From NCBI GenBank assembly GCA_902727945.1, contig CACVAV010000070.1, positions 1 through 9,248 on the forward strand: a DNA stretch of 9,248 bases. Reading direction: 5' to 3'. A program made the translations under genes and the position numbers. Below, one piece after another: positions 1-5,801 of the stretch (positions within the stretch are counted from its first letter, which is position 1; each line of letters opens with the position of its first letter). The notes beneath the pieces were generated by a model. The model did not search any database. It was not told the DNA's origin and worked only from the letters and a program-made list of their open reading frames with translations. Origin of the DNA: an uncultured Thiotrichaceae bacterium (GTDB lineage Bacteria > Pseudomonadota > Gammaproteobacteria > Thiotrichales > Thiotrichaceae).

Positions 1-5
1 TCCAT

Positions 6-36
6 GAGCGTGTCGGGGCTGTGAGCCGACACGCTC
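6..36. repeat. 11-bp inverted repeat (stem-loop)
   Basis: GAGCGTGTCGG (6-16) and CCGACACGCTC (26-36) are perfect reverse complements around a 9-nt loop. An alternative pairing, ATGAGCG (4-10) with CGCTCAT (40-46), overlaps it. A T-rich stretch (49-56) follows at some distance rather than directly, so this could be a terminator for a gene left of the window or the end of a mobile element. Nothing visible decides between these. The rest of 1-288 has no convincing gene. Confidence 0.5.
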
Positions 37-88
37 CCGCGCTCATGCTTTGTTTTGGCCGTGCTGCCGTACAAGTGCCGCCCGACGC

Positions 89-117
89 TTTTTTTGGCGC
101 TGGCGCTTACAAAAAAA
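89..117. repeat. T-run/A-run dyad around a GC-rich core
   Basis: TTTTTTTG (89-96) and CAAAAAAA (110-117) are perfect reverse complements enclosing a 13-nt core that holds a shorter self-complementary GCGC pair and a tandem GGCGCT. It could act as a bidirectional terminator-like element, but the outer stem is almost all A:T. No function is assigned. Confidence 0.35.
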
Positions 118-218
118 CCGACGGATCGGCACCTGACGGAGTGAGAATAGCTGGTAATTTAATCAGTAAAATCAGTGCCTTATGTCGGCTTTATGATGTG
201 TAAGTTGTTGATTTTTAA

Positions 219-224
219 TATAAT
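219..224 (+). promoter_or_regulatory. Possible -10 box upstream of the S-subunit-like ORF
   Basis: There is a perfect TATAAT at 219-224 in an AT-rich stretch about 65 bp before the ATG at 289. No good -35 hexamer lies 16-18 bp upstream, so this is a weak promoter call. Confidence 0.25.
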
Positions 225-288
225 AATTCTTGTGATCTACAGAAAGTCGCTGATGTCGGATGGCTAGTTATGATCACGGGTGTTTAAC

Positions 289-576
289 ATGCGATTAAAA
301 GATGTTGCGCGGGTGCGCACTGATTTTGTGGAGGCCGATTTCTGGCTGGTTCGTCGGGGTGGCTTGGAATCTGTCGGGGAGCCTTCCCGTACTTTTTCCC
401 CTTATCATATTGGGGTGAGAGTGGAACAGACCGGGCTAATTCTGCCGGATTATCTGTATTATGTATTTATGAATTTGCATCAGGCGGGCCAGTGGCGACC
501 GTTGGCGATTGGATCGCTGAAGCTGGTGCACATCCGCACCGAAGATGTACGAAATATTGCGTTATTAATGACTTAA
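289..576 (+). CDS. Small HsdS-like (type I restriction specificity-like) protein, possibly a fragment
   Basis: The product is about 95 residues from ATG 289. A GTG at 280 would add three residues, and no strong Shine-Dalgarno sequence separates the two. The opening MRLKDVARVRT resembles the start of HsdS target-recognition domains. The end (LPDYLYYVFMNLH, then a segment ending in VHIRTEDVRNI) resembles the close of such a domain, which in HsdS is followed by a proline-rich EEQ-type linker. Here the frame stops four residues later and a stem-loop follows. The missing linker seems to start the next gene (IKIPGMDEQKRVV). At about 95 residues it is far shorter than a two-domain HsdS (about 400), and no hsdM or hsdR is in the window. 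It may be an independent small S-like protein of mobile elements or half of a broken gene. The assignment rests on motif resemblance only. Confidence 0.5.
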   Translation: MRLKDVARVRTDFVEADFWLVRRGGLESVGEPSRTFSPYHIGVRVEQTGLILPDYLYYVFMNLHQAGQWRPLAIGSLKLVHIRTEDVRNIALLMT

Positions 577-578
577 AA

Positions 579-600
579 AAGAGGGGCTAACGCCCCTCTT
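579..600 (+). terminator. Strong stem-loop between the two small ORFs
   Basis: AAGAGGGGC (579-587) and GCCCCTCTT (592-600) form a perfect 9-bp stem with a TAAC tetraloop, starting 2 nt after the stop codon at 576. A run of six A residues precedes it, but only TT plus CTCTC follows. It therefore has a better terminator layout on the minus strand (stem then T-run) than on the plus strand, and it may work in both directions. Confidence 0.55.
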
Positions 601-618
601 CTCTCAGGGGGGCAGATC

Positions 619-1029
619 ATGGAAATTAAGATCCCAGGCATGGATGAGCAAAAACGGGTTGTGTTTGAGCAGGCAACGAACGTAGCCATTGAGCAGTTGC
701 GGCAGAACCTGCAGGCACCGGTGATTAAGGATCTGGCGCTGGATGAATCGCAGTACAGCAACGAGCATCTGTTATCTGAAGGCAGGTGGAAACCGCCACA
801 TCCGGATATTGTGTGTGCTTACCTGGAGCAGTTTAAAAGACATTCGCCTTACACGTCAGATAAAGCTATTGCTGAGTTTCTGGGGCTTAACAGGAAGAAT
901 GGTGAACGCCGGTTACGGGCCTATAAAACGGGTGAGGAGCGGCCACCGTTTGGGATCTGGCGGCGCTTGTTGGTGGCTACCGGACGGGTGCCGCAGGAGA
1001 TTTTGCCGGTGATTGGGTTTTTTGCTTAA
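619..1029 (+). CDS. Hypothetical protein: HsdS-like linker plus putative helix-turn-helix region
   Basis: This is a 136-residue protein starting at ATG 619. The first 32 residues (MEIKIPGMDEQKRVV followed by a helix with AIEQLRQNL) look like the conserved segment that follows a target-recognition domain in HsdS proteins, so they appear to continue the preceding gene. The C-terminal half (about 75-128) contains DKAIAEFLGLNRKNGERRL, which has the spacing of a DNA-binding helix-turn-helix, then an arginine-rich WRRLLVATGR segment as seen in small mobile-element regulators. There is no signal peptide or membrane segment. A GGGGGG run at 607-612 ahead of the ATG may serve as a ribosome binding site. 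I do not recognise a named family. A DNA-binding accessory protein is the most economical reading, but function is not established. Confidence 0.5.
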   Translation: MEIKIPGMDEQKRVVFEQATNVAIEQLRQNLQAPVIKDLALDESQYSNEHLLSEGRWKPPHPDIVCAYLEQFKRHSPYTSDKAIAEFLGLNRKNGERRLRAYKTGEERPPFGIWRRLLVATGRVPQEILPVIGFFA

Positions 1030-1043
1030 ATTTATGAAAGCGC

Positions 1044-1607
1044 CTAATCCGCCTGCATTACACGCCGCCAAGCCATATAAAGTATGAGCAAGAAAACTGC
1101 CAAAAGTGCAACGCTAAATATTCCCCAGTTTTCAGTAACAGCGTACTGTATCGTTTCGCCAAATAAATACCCCGAACCGACCAGTATACTTGTCCAAAGT
1201 GCAGCGGAGGCTGCGTTCAGTGTTGTGAAACGTGGCCAAGAAATGTCTGTCAGACCGACTGGCAAGGCACCTACAGTGCGCAAGCCTTTCGGGTATCGAT
1301 ATAAAAATATATACGCCACACCATAATGATCAAGCAGTTTCCTCGCCTTTAACAATGCACGTGCAAAACGGGGACGTGAGGTAATCGCGGCAGCCCCGTA
1401 ACGGCGCATAGCAAAAAAACGCGCCTCATCACCCAAATAGCCACCGGCGAACACCGACGCGGCAACCCAACTAACATCTAAAGCGCCAGCCTGAGCTGCA
1501 TAACCAGCAAACAAAGGAAGTGCACCACTTTTCAGCGCACAATATGCGAAGACAAGACTATAACTTAGTGCTCCGTACTCACGTATAAAATCTAGAAAAG
1601 CTTCGAT
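1044..1607 (-). CDS. DedA/SNARE-associated family membrane protein, non-canonical or lost start
   Basis: DedA-family inner-membrane proteins support membrane and proton-motive-force homeostasis and are proposed lipid flippases. Family-like signs are SGALPLFAGYAAQAG near the N-terminus, GGYLGDEARFF, the basic YRYPKGLRTVGALPVGL loop (consensus R..P.LRT..ag.G), and a hydrophobic C-terminal helix ending in AWRRVMQAD. The frame is open to a TAA just upstream of 1622, but the first conventional start is TTG at 1514, inside the conserved membrane region (156 residues). Coding continues upstream as IEAFLDFIREYGALSYSLVF. The ATC at 1605-1607 sits where the initiator would be expected, with AAGG 9 nt ahead, and would give 187 residues. 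Either this is a rare ATC start, or an ATG>ATC change has damaged the gene. It converges on the preceding gene with a 14-bp gap. Confidence 0.7.
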   Translation of the reverse strand: MEAFLDFIREYGALSYSLVFAYCALKSGALPLFAGYAAQAGALDVSWVAASVFAGGYLGDEARFFAMRRYGAAAITSRPRFARALLKARKLLDHYGVAYIFLYRYPKGLRTVGALPVGLTDISWPRFTTLNAASAALWTSILVGSGYLFGETIQYAVTENWGIFSVALLAVFLLILYMAWRRVMQAD

Positions 1608-1700
1608 TTTTAGATACCTTGTTTAGGTGTTAAATTATCACTATCTTATTTTATCTTCTGCATAAAAACATTACCATTTATTAACAATTATACTTCATGC

Positions 1701-1729
1701 TTGACATGATAGGGTGATCTGGATGTATT
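1701..1729 (+). promoter_or_regulatory. Sigma70-type promoter for the DsbA-like/DUF3703/SCO operon
   Basis: A perfect -35 TTGACA (1701-1706) and a -10 TGTATT (1724-1729, four of six matches) are separated by 17 bp. TATTCT at 1726-1731 is an alternative -10 with a 19-bp spacer. The predicted leader of about 60 nt contains the 8-bp palindrome CTCCGGAG (1736-1743). There is no clear repressor dyad between the boxes. Confidence 0.5.
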
Positions 1730-1795
1730 CTTCAGCTCCGGAGAGTGTTATCAATAAGTTAAATCTAAATATTAAATGAAGGCGACCTAATAAGC

Positions 1796-2818
1796 ATGAA
1801 TAAGACATCAAAATACTTTAGTGCCCTTCTATTATCATTGATAATTCTACTCCCTTTTTCTCAAGCTGTATCTGCAAAAGATAATGATTTATTCCAATTA
1901 GATGATGCTGATCATAAAGCAACAGATTTTTCATTATTGTTTCAACAGTCTTTATATAACCTTGAATTACAATACTACAAGGATCGTGTTAATTTAGTTG
2001 ACCGGGCTTTGTTAGAGTTGGAGCTAAAAAAATCTATTAAAGAAAGTGGTAAATCAGAAAAACAAGTAGCAATAGAATTATTTGATGTGGCTGAGCCTAG
2101 TGAAGATGAGGCTAAAAAATTCTATGATGAAAACAAAGCGAACTTTGACCAGACCTTTGATGAAGTTAAGGATAGGCTTATCCCTTTCCTAAAAGAAGAA
2201 GCTCAGGTCAAAAAACAGAAAGAATTATTAGATAAGATAAAGCACAACAATATTCTGACATTAAAATTTGATTTACCCATTCCCCCTTTGGTTAATGTGG
2301 CCATGGAAGGCTACCCTTCAAAAGGAGCTGATAATGCCAGAGCTGTTCTGGTCGAGTTCGCGGATTTTCAATGTCCGTACTGTAAAGAAGCCGGTGCTGC
2401 ACTGAAAAAAACGTTAGCAAAGTTTGAAGACGATTTAAAAATTGTCTATATGGACTTTCCGGTTAACCCATCCGGTATCTCGCGTAAGGTGGCTGAGGGA
2501 GCCGCTTGTGCAGGAAAGCAAAATAAATTCTGGGAATACCATGATCAGGCATTTGCAAAGCAATCTGAGCTAACAGCCGATTCAGCGCTGGCACTGGCCG
2601 AAGAGCTGCAACTGGATACCGATGCATTCAATGAATGTCTGAGTTCAGATTTTCCAGCACAGCATGTAAATAAGGCTGAAGAAGAAGGTCTGCGCCTGGG
2701 TGTCGATGAAACGCCCACGTTATTTTTGAATGGCCGCCGCCTGCACTTGCATGATTTAGAAAAAGATCTACCTGTAGAAATTGAAAAAATACTTAAAAGC
2801 TCTGCGGCGAATAGTTGA
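1796..2818 (+). CDS. Secreted DsbA-family (thioredoxin-fold) protein with extra N-terminal domain
   Basis: The product is a 340-residue periplasmic thiol-disulfide oxidoreductase. Residues 1-27 form a Sec signal peptide (hydrophobic core LLLSLIILLPF, likely cleavage after AVSA). Residues 30-160 are a charged helical region resembling the N-terminal domains of SurA/PpiC-type chaperones (a segment with EPSEDEAKKFYDENK). Residues 175-335 form the DsbA/thioredoxin_4 domain, with active site CPYC (C193, C196) after EFADFQ, cis-proline P307 in ETPTLF, and two further cysteines, C238 and C281. It is much longer than ordinary DsbA (about 210). GAAGG at 1778-1782 is the best ribosome binding site, rather far (13 nt) from the ATG. 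By hand count, GC is 31% over 1801-2280 and 47% over 2281-2760. The switch falls at the domain boundary and suggests a fusion or mosaic gene. The next gene starts 6 bp downstream. Confidence 0.85.
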   Translation: MNKTSKYFSALLLSLIILLPFSQAVSAKDNDLFQLDDADHKATDFSLLFQQSLYNLELQYYKDRVNLVDRALLELELKKSIKESGKSEKQVAIELFDVAEPSEDEAKKFYDENKANFDQTFDEVKDRLIPFLKEEAQVKKQKELLDKIKHNNILTLKFDLPIPPLVNVAMEGYPSKGADNARAVLVEFADFQCPYCKEAGAALKKTLAKFEDDLKIVYMDFPVNPSGISRKVAEGAACAGKQNKFWEYHDQAFAKQSELTADSALALAEELQLDTDAFNECLSSDFPAQHVNKAEEEGLRLGVDETPTLFLNGRRLHLHDLEKDLPVEIEKILKSSAANS

Positions 2819-2824
2819 TTTTTC

Positions 2825-3184
2825 ATGGGAAGTTTTTCTAAAAAAATTGCGCCATCGATTATCGCTCAGCTTGAAGCCGCTCATAAAGCCAGAACGGATA
2901 ATGACTCAAGTCTTGATTTTAGACACCTTGAAAACGCCCATGTCCTGGGGCAGGCATCAACTTATTGGCACACACTGGTTCATTTGAAGATGTTGGCCTG
3001 GTCAGTAAGAAATAGGGTATTGCGTGAATTCTTTGGGCAAATTTTCAGAATCATTGGTGCAGCAACAAAGACGGCATTCGGTTTGATACCAGAAGGAAAT
3101 ACAGGGGGAGCTAATATTAGCCCTTTTAAATCGCTTCCCATAGCTGCTGAATTTTCAGAAATAATTCAGTCAGCTAAAAAATAA
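2825..3184 (+). CDS. DUF3703 family protein
   Basis: This is a 119-residue soluble-looking protein with no signal peptide. It matches the conserved core of DUF3703 as I know the family: LENAHVLGQASTYWH (residues 35-49), then a lysine/tryptophan-rich helix (KMLAWS), IGAATKTAFGLIPEGN and GGANISPF near the C-terminus. Full length for the family. The biochemical role is unknown; members are commonly found near metal-resistance, SCO and thioredoxin-like genes, and that context is repeated here. The start lies 6 bp after the preceding stop, with no obvious Shine-Dalgarno sequence, so translation is probably coupled. The SCO gene follows after 7 bp. Confidence 0.85.
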   Translation: MGSFSKKIAPSIIAQLEAAHKARTDNDSSLDFRHLENAHVLGQASTYWHTLVHLKMLAWSVRNRVLREFFGQIFRIIGAATKTAFGLIPEGNTGGANISPFKSLPIAAEFSEIIQSAKK

Positions 3185-3191
3185 GGCCACT

Positions 3192-3800
3192 ATGAGAAGA
3201 CGTACGCTGTTCTTAATTACATGTCTGAGTATTGGCATTGGCCTGTCTGCATGGTACTTATTTTTATCCGATACATCCAACCAGTCACAGCCAAAACTAA
3301 CACCTATTGCAGGACAGCGCTTTGGCGGTGACTTTACACTGAAAGCAGGTGATAAACCTGTCAGTCTGAGTGATTATAAAGGCAAAGTGGTGCTGATTTA
3401 TTTCGGTTATGCCTCTTGCCCGGATGTTTGTCCCACTTCGTTGGCTTTGCTAGGGACTGCCCTGAAAAGACTGGAGGCAGAAGAAGTTGCACAGGTGCAG
3501 GGTATTTTTATTAGCGTTGACCCTGAGCGTGACCAAGGTGAAAAACTGATGGCCTATGCACAGTATTTTCATCCCAACTTTATTGGTGTCACAGGTACTC
3601 TGGAAGAGTTGAAACAAGTAGCACAGCAATACGGTAGCTTCTTTGGCAAGTCGGACGACCAATCCTCTGCACTCGGTTATTTGGTTGATCACTCTTCACG
3701 AACCTATGTTATGGGTAAGGATGGGGAATTAGCGCATTTACTGCCTCACGATAAGACCGTACCTGAAGTGTTAGCAGCTATTCGGGCAGCATTGAACTAA
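3192..3800 (+). CDS. SCO family protein (SCO1/SenC/PrrC), copy 1
   Basis: The product is a 202-residue membrane-anchored periplasmic protein. A hydrophobic segment at about 6-25 follows the basic MRRR start. The thioredoxin fold carries the copper site: C76 and C80 in SCPDVCPTS, and the distal histidine H167 in LVDHSSR. FISVDPERD (106-114) is the usual SCO signature. The family delivers copper to the CuA site of cytochrome c oxidase or acts as a thiol-disulfide reductase. AAGG (3183-3186) overlaps the previous stop and sits 5 nt before ATG. It is the last gene of the operon, and co-transcription with a DsbA-like protein suggests a joint role in periplasmic copper/thiol handling. No terminator is visible after it. 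It is clearly paralogous to the SCO gene at 5802-6413 but diverged outside the motifs. Confidence 0.93.
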   Translation: MRRRTLFLITCLSIGIGLSAWYLFLSDTSNQSQPKLTPIAGQRFGGDFTLKAGDKPVSLSDYKGKVVLIYFGYASCPDVCPTSLALLGTALKRLEAEEVAQVQGIFISVDPERDQGEKLMAYAQYFHPNFIGVTGTLEELKQVAQQYGSFFGKSDDQSSALGYLVDHSSRTYVMGKDGELAHLLPHDKTVPEVLAAIRAALN

Positions 3801-3820
3801 AAACCTTCCATTATTAAGTA

Positions 3821-3880
3821 TTACCGCAGCTTGCCAGCTACTTCTTTTGGAGTGGCTCCGTGCTGGATTTACTCACGTAG
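3821..3880 (-). pseudogene. Remnant of a SCO gene 3' end
   Basis: Read on the minus strand, these 60 bp give LRE, then a TAA stop, then IQHGATPKEVAGKLR and a terminal TAA. The intact SCO gene at 5802-6413 ends LREKIQHGATPKEVAEKLREYL, so the fragment is its homologue with Lys changed to a stop and the last two residues lost. At DNA level 49 of 60 positions match 5811-5870, including an unbroken 22-bp stretch, with no gaps. The rest of the SCO gene is absent: the sequence changes to an unrelated MerR-type promoter about 10 bp beyond. This is a dead fragment and not the end of the neighbouring + strand SCO gene, which ends differently. Confidence 0.85.
3821..3880 (+). repeat. Direct repeat, left copy (pairs with 5811-5870)
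   Basis: Same orientation as 5811-5870, offset by exactly 1990 bp, 49/60 identical with the best-conserved core at 3840-3862. The two copies bracket the cation exporter-dsbB-dsbA module. The 18% divergence rules out a recent exact duplication. Confidence 0.85.
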
Positions 3881-3886
3881 TAAAAT
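3867..3886. repeat. Small dyad spanning the junction between the SCO remnant and the MerR promoter
   Basis: TTTACT (3868-3873) and AGTAAA (3879-3884) are reverse complements around a 5-nt loop. Allowing one bulged A extends the stem by two pairs. It straddles the place where SCO homology ends. It is short and AT-rich, so it may be chance. Confidence 0.3.
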
Positions 3887-3889
3887 CTC

Positions 3890-3920
3890 TTGAAGCTCTA
3901 GTGACTAGAGGTATTAAACT
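3890..3920 (+). promoter_or_regulatory. MerR-family metal-responsive promoter/operator (CadR/PbrR/ZntR-like)
   Basis: A -35 TTGAAG (3890-3895) and a -10 TAAACT (3915-3920) are separated by an overlong 19-bp spacer. The spacer contains the perfect interrupted palindrome CTCTAG-TGA-CTAGAG (3896-3910). This is the architecture of promoters that MerR-type activators untwist on metal binding, and the half-sites resemble those of lead/cadmium/zinc regulators. It lies 31 bp before the cation transporter ATG and should drive the exporter-dsbB-dsbA operon. No merR-type gene is present in the divergent position or elsewhere in the window. Confidence 0.8.
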
Positions 3921-3951
3921 ACGTCCTCACACAAGTAAAAGAGGTTAGGCC

Positions 3952-4635
3952 ATGTCTGGATGTTGTGGGAACGATACCAAGTTTGACGGGGTATCTGACG
4001 ACTATAAGCGGCGGCTTTGGATTGTTATTGCGATCAACGCAATCATGTTCTTTGTAGAAATGGGTGCTGGTCGCTTAGCGCAGTCACAAGCATTGCAGGC
4101 TGATGCATTAGACTTTCTGGGGGATGCACTTACTTATGGTATCTCGCTGGCAGTCATTGGTGCTTCGGTTCAAGCACGGACTAATGCGGCCCTTTTTAAA
4201 GGTATCAGCCTGTTGCTGGTGGGGTTGTGGGTATTTGGGTCAACGCTTTACCGCGTGTTCTATGCAGAAGTACCGACTGCCGAAATTATGGGAGTAATCG
4301 GCTTTTTAGCTTTAGTTGCTAACCTGGCTAGCGTGTTAATTCTGATGAAGTACAAAGATGGTGATGCCAATGTGCGCTCAGTCTGGCTGTGCTCTCGAAA
4401 TGATGCAATCGGTAATGTTGCCGTTATGTTTGCAGCACTAGGCGTATGGGGAACCGCAACTGTGTGGCCTGACCTTATTGTGGCAGGCATTATGGCTAGT
4501 CTATTTTTGTCATCAGCTTATCAGATTTTGACGCAAGCACTGGCTGAACGACAAGCTGAAAAAGTCAGTCAATGTGAACTTACTAGCGAGCATGATCACG
4601 GAAAAGATCAGGGTCTGCATGTTAACCAAGAATAG
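3952..4635 (+). CDS. Cation diffusion facilitator-type metal transporter, short variant
   Basis: This is a 227-residue inner-membrane protein with about six hydrophobic segments (roughly 22-38, 58-72, 83-104, 111-133, 152-167, 172-192). It resembles CzcD-like exporters of divalent metals. In TM2 the metal motif is D54xxxD58 (ALDFLGDAL). In TM5 it is C147xxxD151 (CSRNDAIGN), where classical members have HxxxD. The usual cytoplasmic C-terminal dimerisation domain (total about 300 residues) is missing, replaced by a short tail with EHDHGKDQGLH; the N-terminus MSGCCG is cysteine-rich. A GAGG Shine-Dalgarno (3941-3944) precedes ATG by 7 nt. Transcription from the adjacent MerR-type operator suggests induction by Cd, Pb, Zn, Co or a similar ion; which one cannot be read from the sequence. 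dsbB follows after 12 bp. Confidence 0.88.
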   Translation: MSGCCGNDTKFDGVSDDYKRRLWIVIAINAIMFFVEMGAGRLAQSQALQADALDFLGDALTYGISLAVIGASVQARTNAALFKGISLLLVGLWVFGSTLYRVFYAEVPTAEIMGVIGFLALVANLASVLILMKYKDGDANVRSVWLCSRNDAIGNVAVMFAALGVWGTATVWPDLIVAGIMASLFLSSAYQILTQALAERQAEKVSQCELTSEHDHGKDQGLHVNQE

Positions 4636-4647
4636 GAGAACACAAGC

Positions 4648-5103
4648 ATGGCATCACGGCATGTTTTTTCAGCGCTAATGCCGGTCTGGCTTTATGCTGC
4701 CTGGTTCATCGCTCTGACAGCGACGCTAGGCGCACTGTTTATCGGTGAAGTACTTGGCCAGACACCCTGCGTATTGTGCTGGTATCAGCGTATCGCAATG
4801 TTTCCTTTAGCGTGGATTCTGGGCGTGGCTTGTCTGACAAACGATCTACGTATCGTACGTTATGCGCTGCCGCTAGCCCTCGCCGGAGGCGCGATTGCTC
4901 TGTGGCATAGCCTGCTTTATGCTGGCATTGTGAAAGAGGCGATCGTGCCCTGCCAACAAAGCGGCCCTTCATGTACAGACAGTGCGATGCTCACTGTGGC
5001 TGATTTGCCCATTCCCTATTTATCATTGATAAGTTTTGTGGCCATTGCCATCCTGCTTGTCATATTCCATTTCCACAATAAATCTCCAAAGGTAACAACA
5101 TGA
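4648..5103 (+). CDS. dsbB: Disulfide bond formation protein B
   Basis: The product is a 151-residue polytopic inner-membrane thiol:quinone oxidoreductase that reoxidises a DsbA-type partner and passes electrons to quinone. Hydrophobic helices lie at about 12-34, 48-63, 72-92 and 123-142. The first redox pair is C41/C44 in TPCVLCWYQR, with R48 in the position associated with quinone. The second pair, C102/C109, is in a short periplasmic loop (PCQQSGPSC). This compact form is closer to BdbC/short DsbB proteins than to the 176-residue E. coli DsbB. An AGGAG Shine-Dalgarno at 4634-4638 overlaps the previous stop. Its TGA overlaps the ATG of the next gene (ATGA at 5100-5103), so it is translationally coupled to its likely DsbA partner. 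Confidence 0.93.
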   Translation: MASRHVFSALMPVWLYAAWFIALTATLGALFIGEVLGQTPCVLCWYQRIAMFPLAWILGVACLTNDLRIVRYALPLALAGGAIALWHSLLYAGIVKEAIVPCQQSGPSCTDSAMLTVADLPIPYLSLISFVAIAILLVIFHFHNKSPKVTT

Positions 5104-5768
5104 ATCGACCCTTATTGGTTCTGGGTACTCTCGCCTTCGCCGTACTCGTATTTTTTATAGGCAGGTCAATGATCGATCAGTCACCACCTTCAGTCGTTAA
5201 TGCAGAGCCTGCCGGAAAAAATGAGGCATCTACAGTAAACAATGCGTTGATTCGTCCTTACTCACCGATACTCGGGCCAGAGAATGCCCCGGTCACCATC
5301 GTAGAGTTTTTCGATCCTGCTTGTGAAGCGTGCCGGGCCATGCATCCGGTGCTGACTGAAATTCGTGAGCAATACCCTGATGAAGTGCGTATTGTTATGC
5401 GCTATGCCGCCTTTCATGATGGTTCTGACATTGCTGTACGCATACTTGAGACCGCCCGCCGACAAGATCTCTTCAAGCCTGTCCTTGAAGCACTACTGGA
5501 GGCACAGCCTCAGTGGGCCAGTCATGCTGGTGCCAGGCTAGACATCGCCTGGGAAGCAGCGAAGACAGCAGGTCTCGATATAGATAAAGCACGCCAGGAA
5601 ATGAACAGCGCTGACATTAACAATGTGCTTATCCAGGATGCTGCCGACATTAAAACCGTCAACGTCCGTCAGACACCCACTTTCTTTGTTGACGGACTCC
5701 CTTTGCTTAGCTTCGGCGCTGAACAGCTTAAAGAAATGGTGCGTAAGCACGTGGAATCAGCACGCTAG
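5100..5768 (+). CDS. Membrane-anchored DsbA-like thioredoxin-fold protein (CEAC)
   Basis: The 222-residue protein has an N-terminal hydrophobic segment (about 4-21) that probably anchors it in the inner membrane, then a low-complexity linker. A thioredoxin_4/DsbA domain spans about 60-218. The active site is C75-E-A-C78 in EFFDPACEACR, with cis-proline P193 in VRQTPTFFVDG. CEAC is an uncommon dipeptide compared with CPHC or CPYC. There are only these two cysteines, unlike the DsbA-like protein at 1796. The start overlaps the dsbB stop, and AAAGG (5088-5092) lies 7 nt upstream. The pairing with DsbB marks it as the oxidant of this module. It is co-transcribed with a metal exporter, so disulfide formation is probably induced by metal stress (inference). 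Confidence 0.9.
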   Translation: MNRPLLVLGTLAFAVLVFFIGRSMIDQSPPSVVNAEPAGKNEASTVNNALIRPYSPILGPENAPVTIVEFFDPACEACRAMHPVLTEIREQYPDEVRIVMRYAAFHDGSDIAVRILETARRQDLFKPVLEALLEAQPQWASHAGARLDIAWEAAKTAGLDIDKARQEMNSADINNVLIQDAADIKTVNVRQTPTFFVDGLPLLSFGAEQLKEMVRKHVESAR

Positions 5769-5801
5769 TAGCATCAGCCTGCGGTGAGTTTAATAACCTG
5801 A

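Noticed and set aside
21..203. 60-residue + strand open frame starting at GTG
   Set aside because: It overlaps both inverted repeats, has low-complexity content, no recognisable domain and no good ribosome binding site.
743..1012. 89-residue frame inside the 619-1029 gene
   Set aside because: It is a +1 frame shadow of the better-supported gene and has no family-like motifs.
1084..1326. 80-residue + strand frame opposite the DedA gene
   Set aside because: It is antisense to a gene with clear DedA motifs and has no features of its own.
3450..3692. Minus-strand frame within SCO copy 1
   Set aside because: It is the antisense shadow of a gene with intact CxxxC and His ligands.
3800..3952. A small merR-type gene in the gap before the cation transporter
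   Set aside because: Neither strand has an open frame of useful length. The minus strand holds the SCO fragment with a stop, and no MerR helix-turn-helix sequence is visible.
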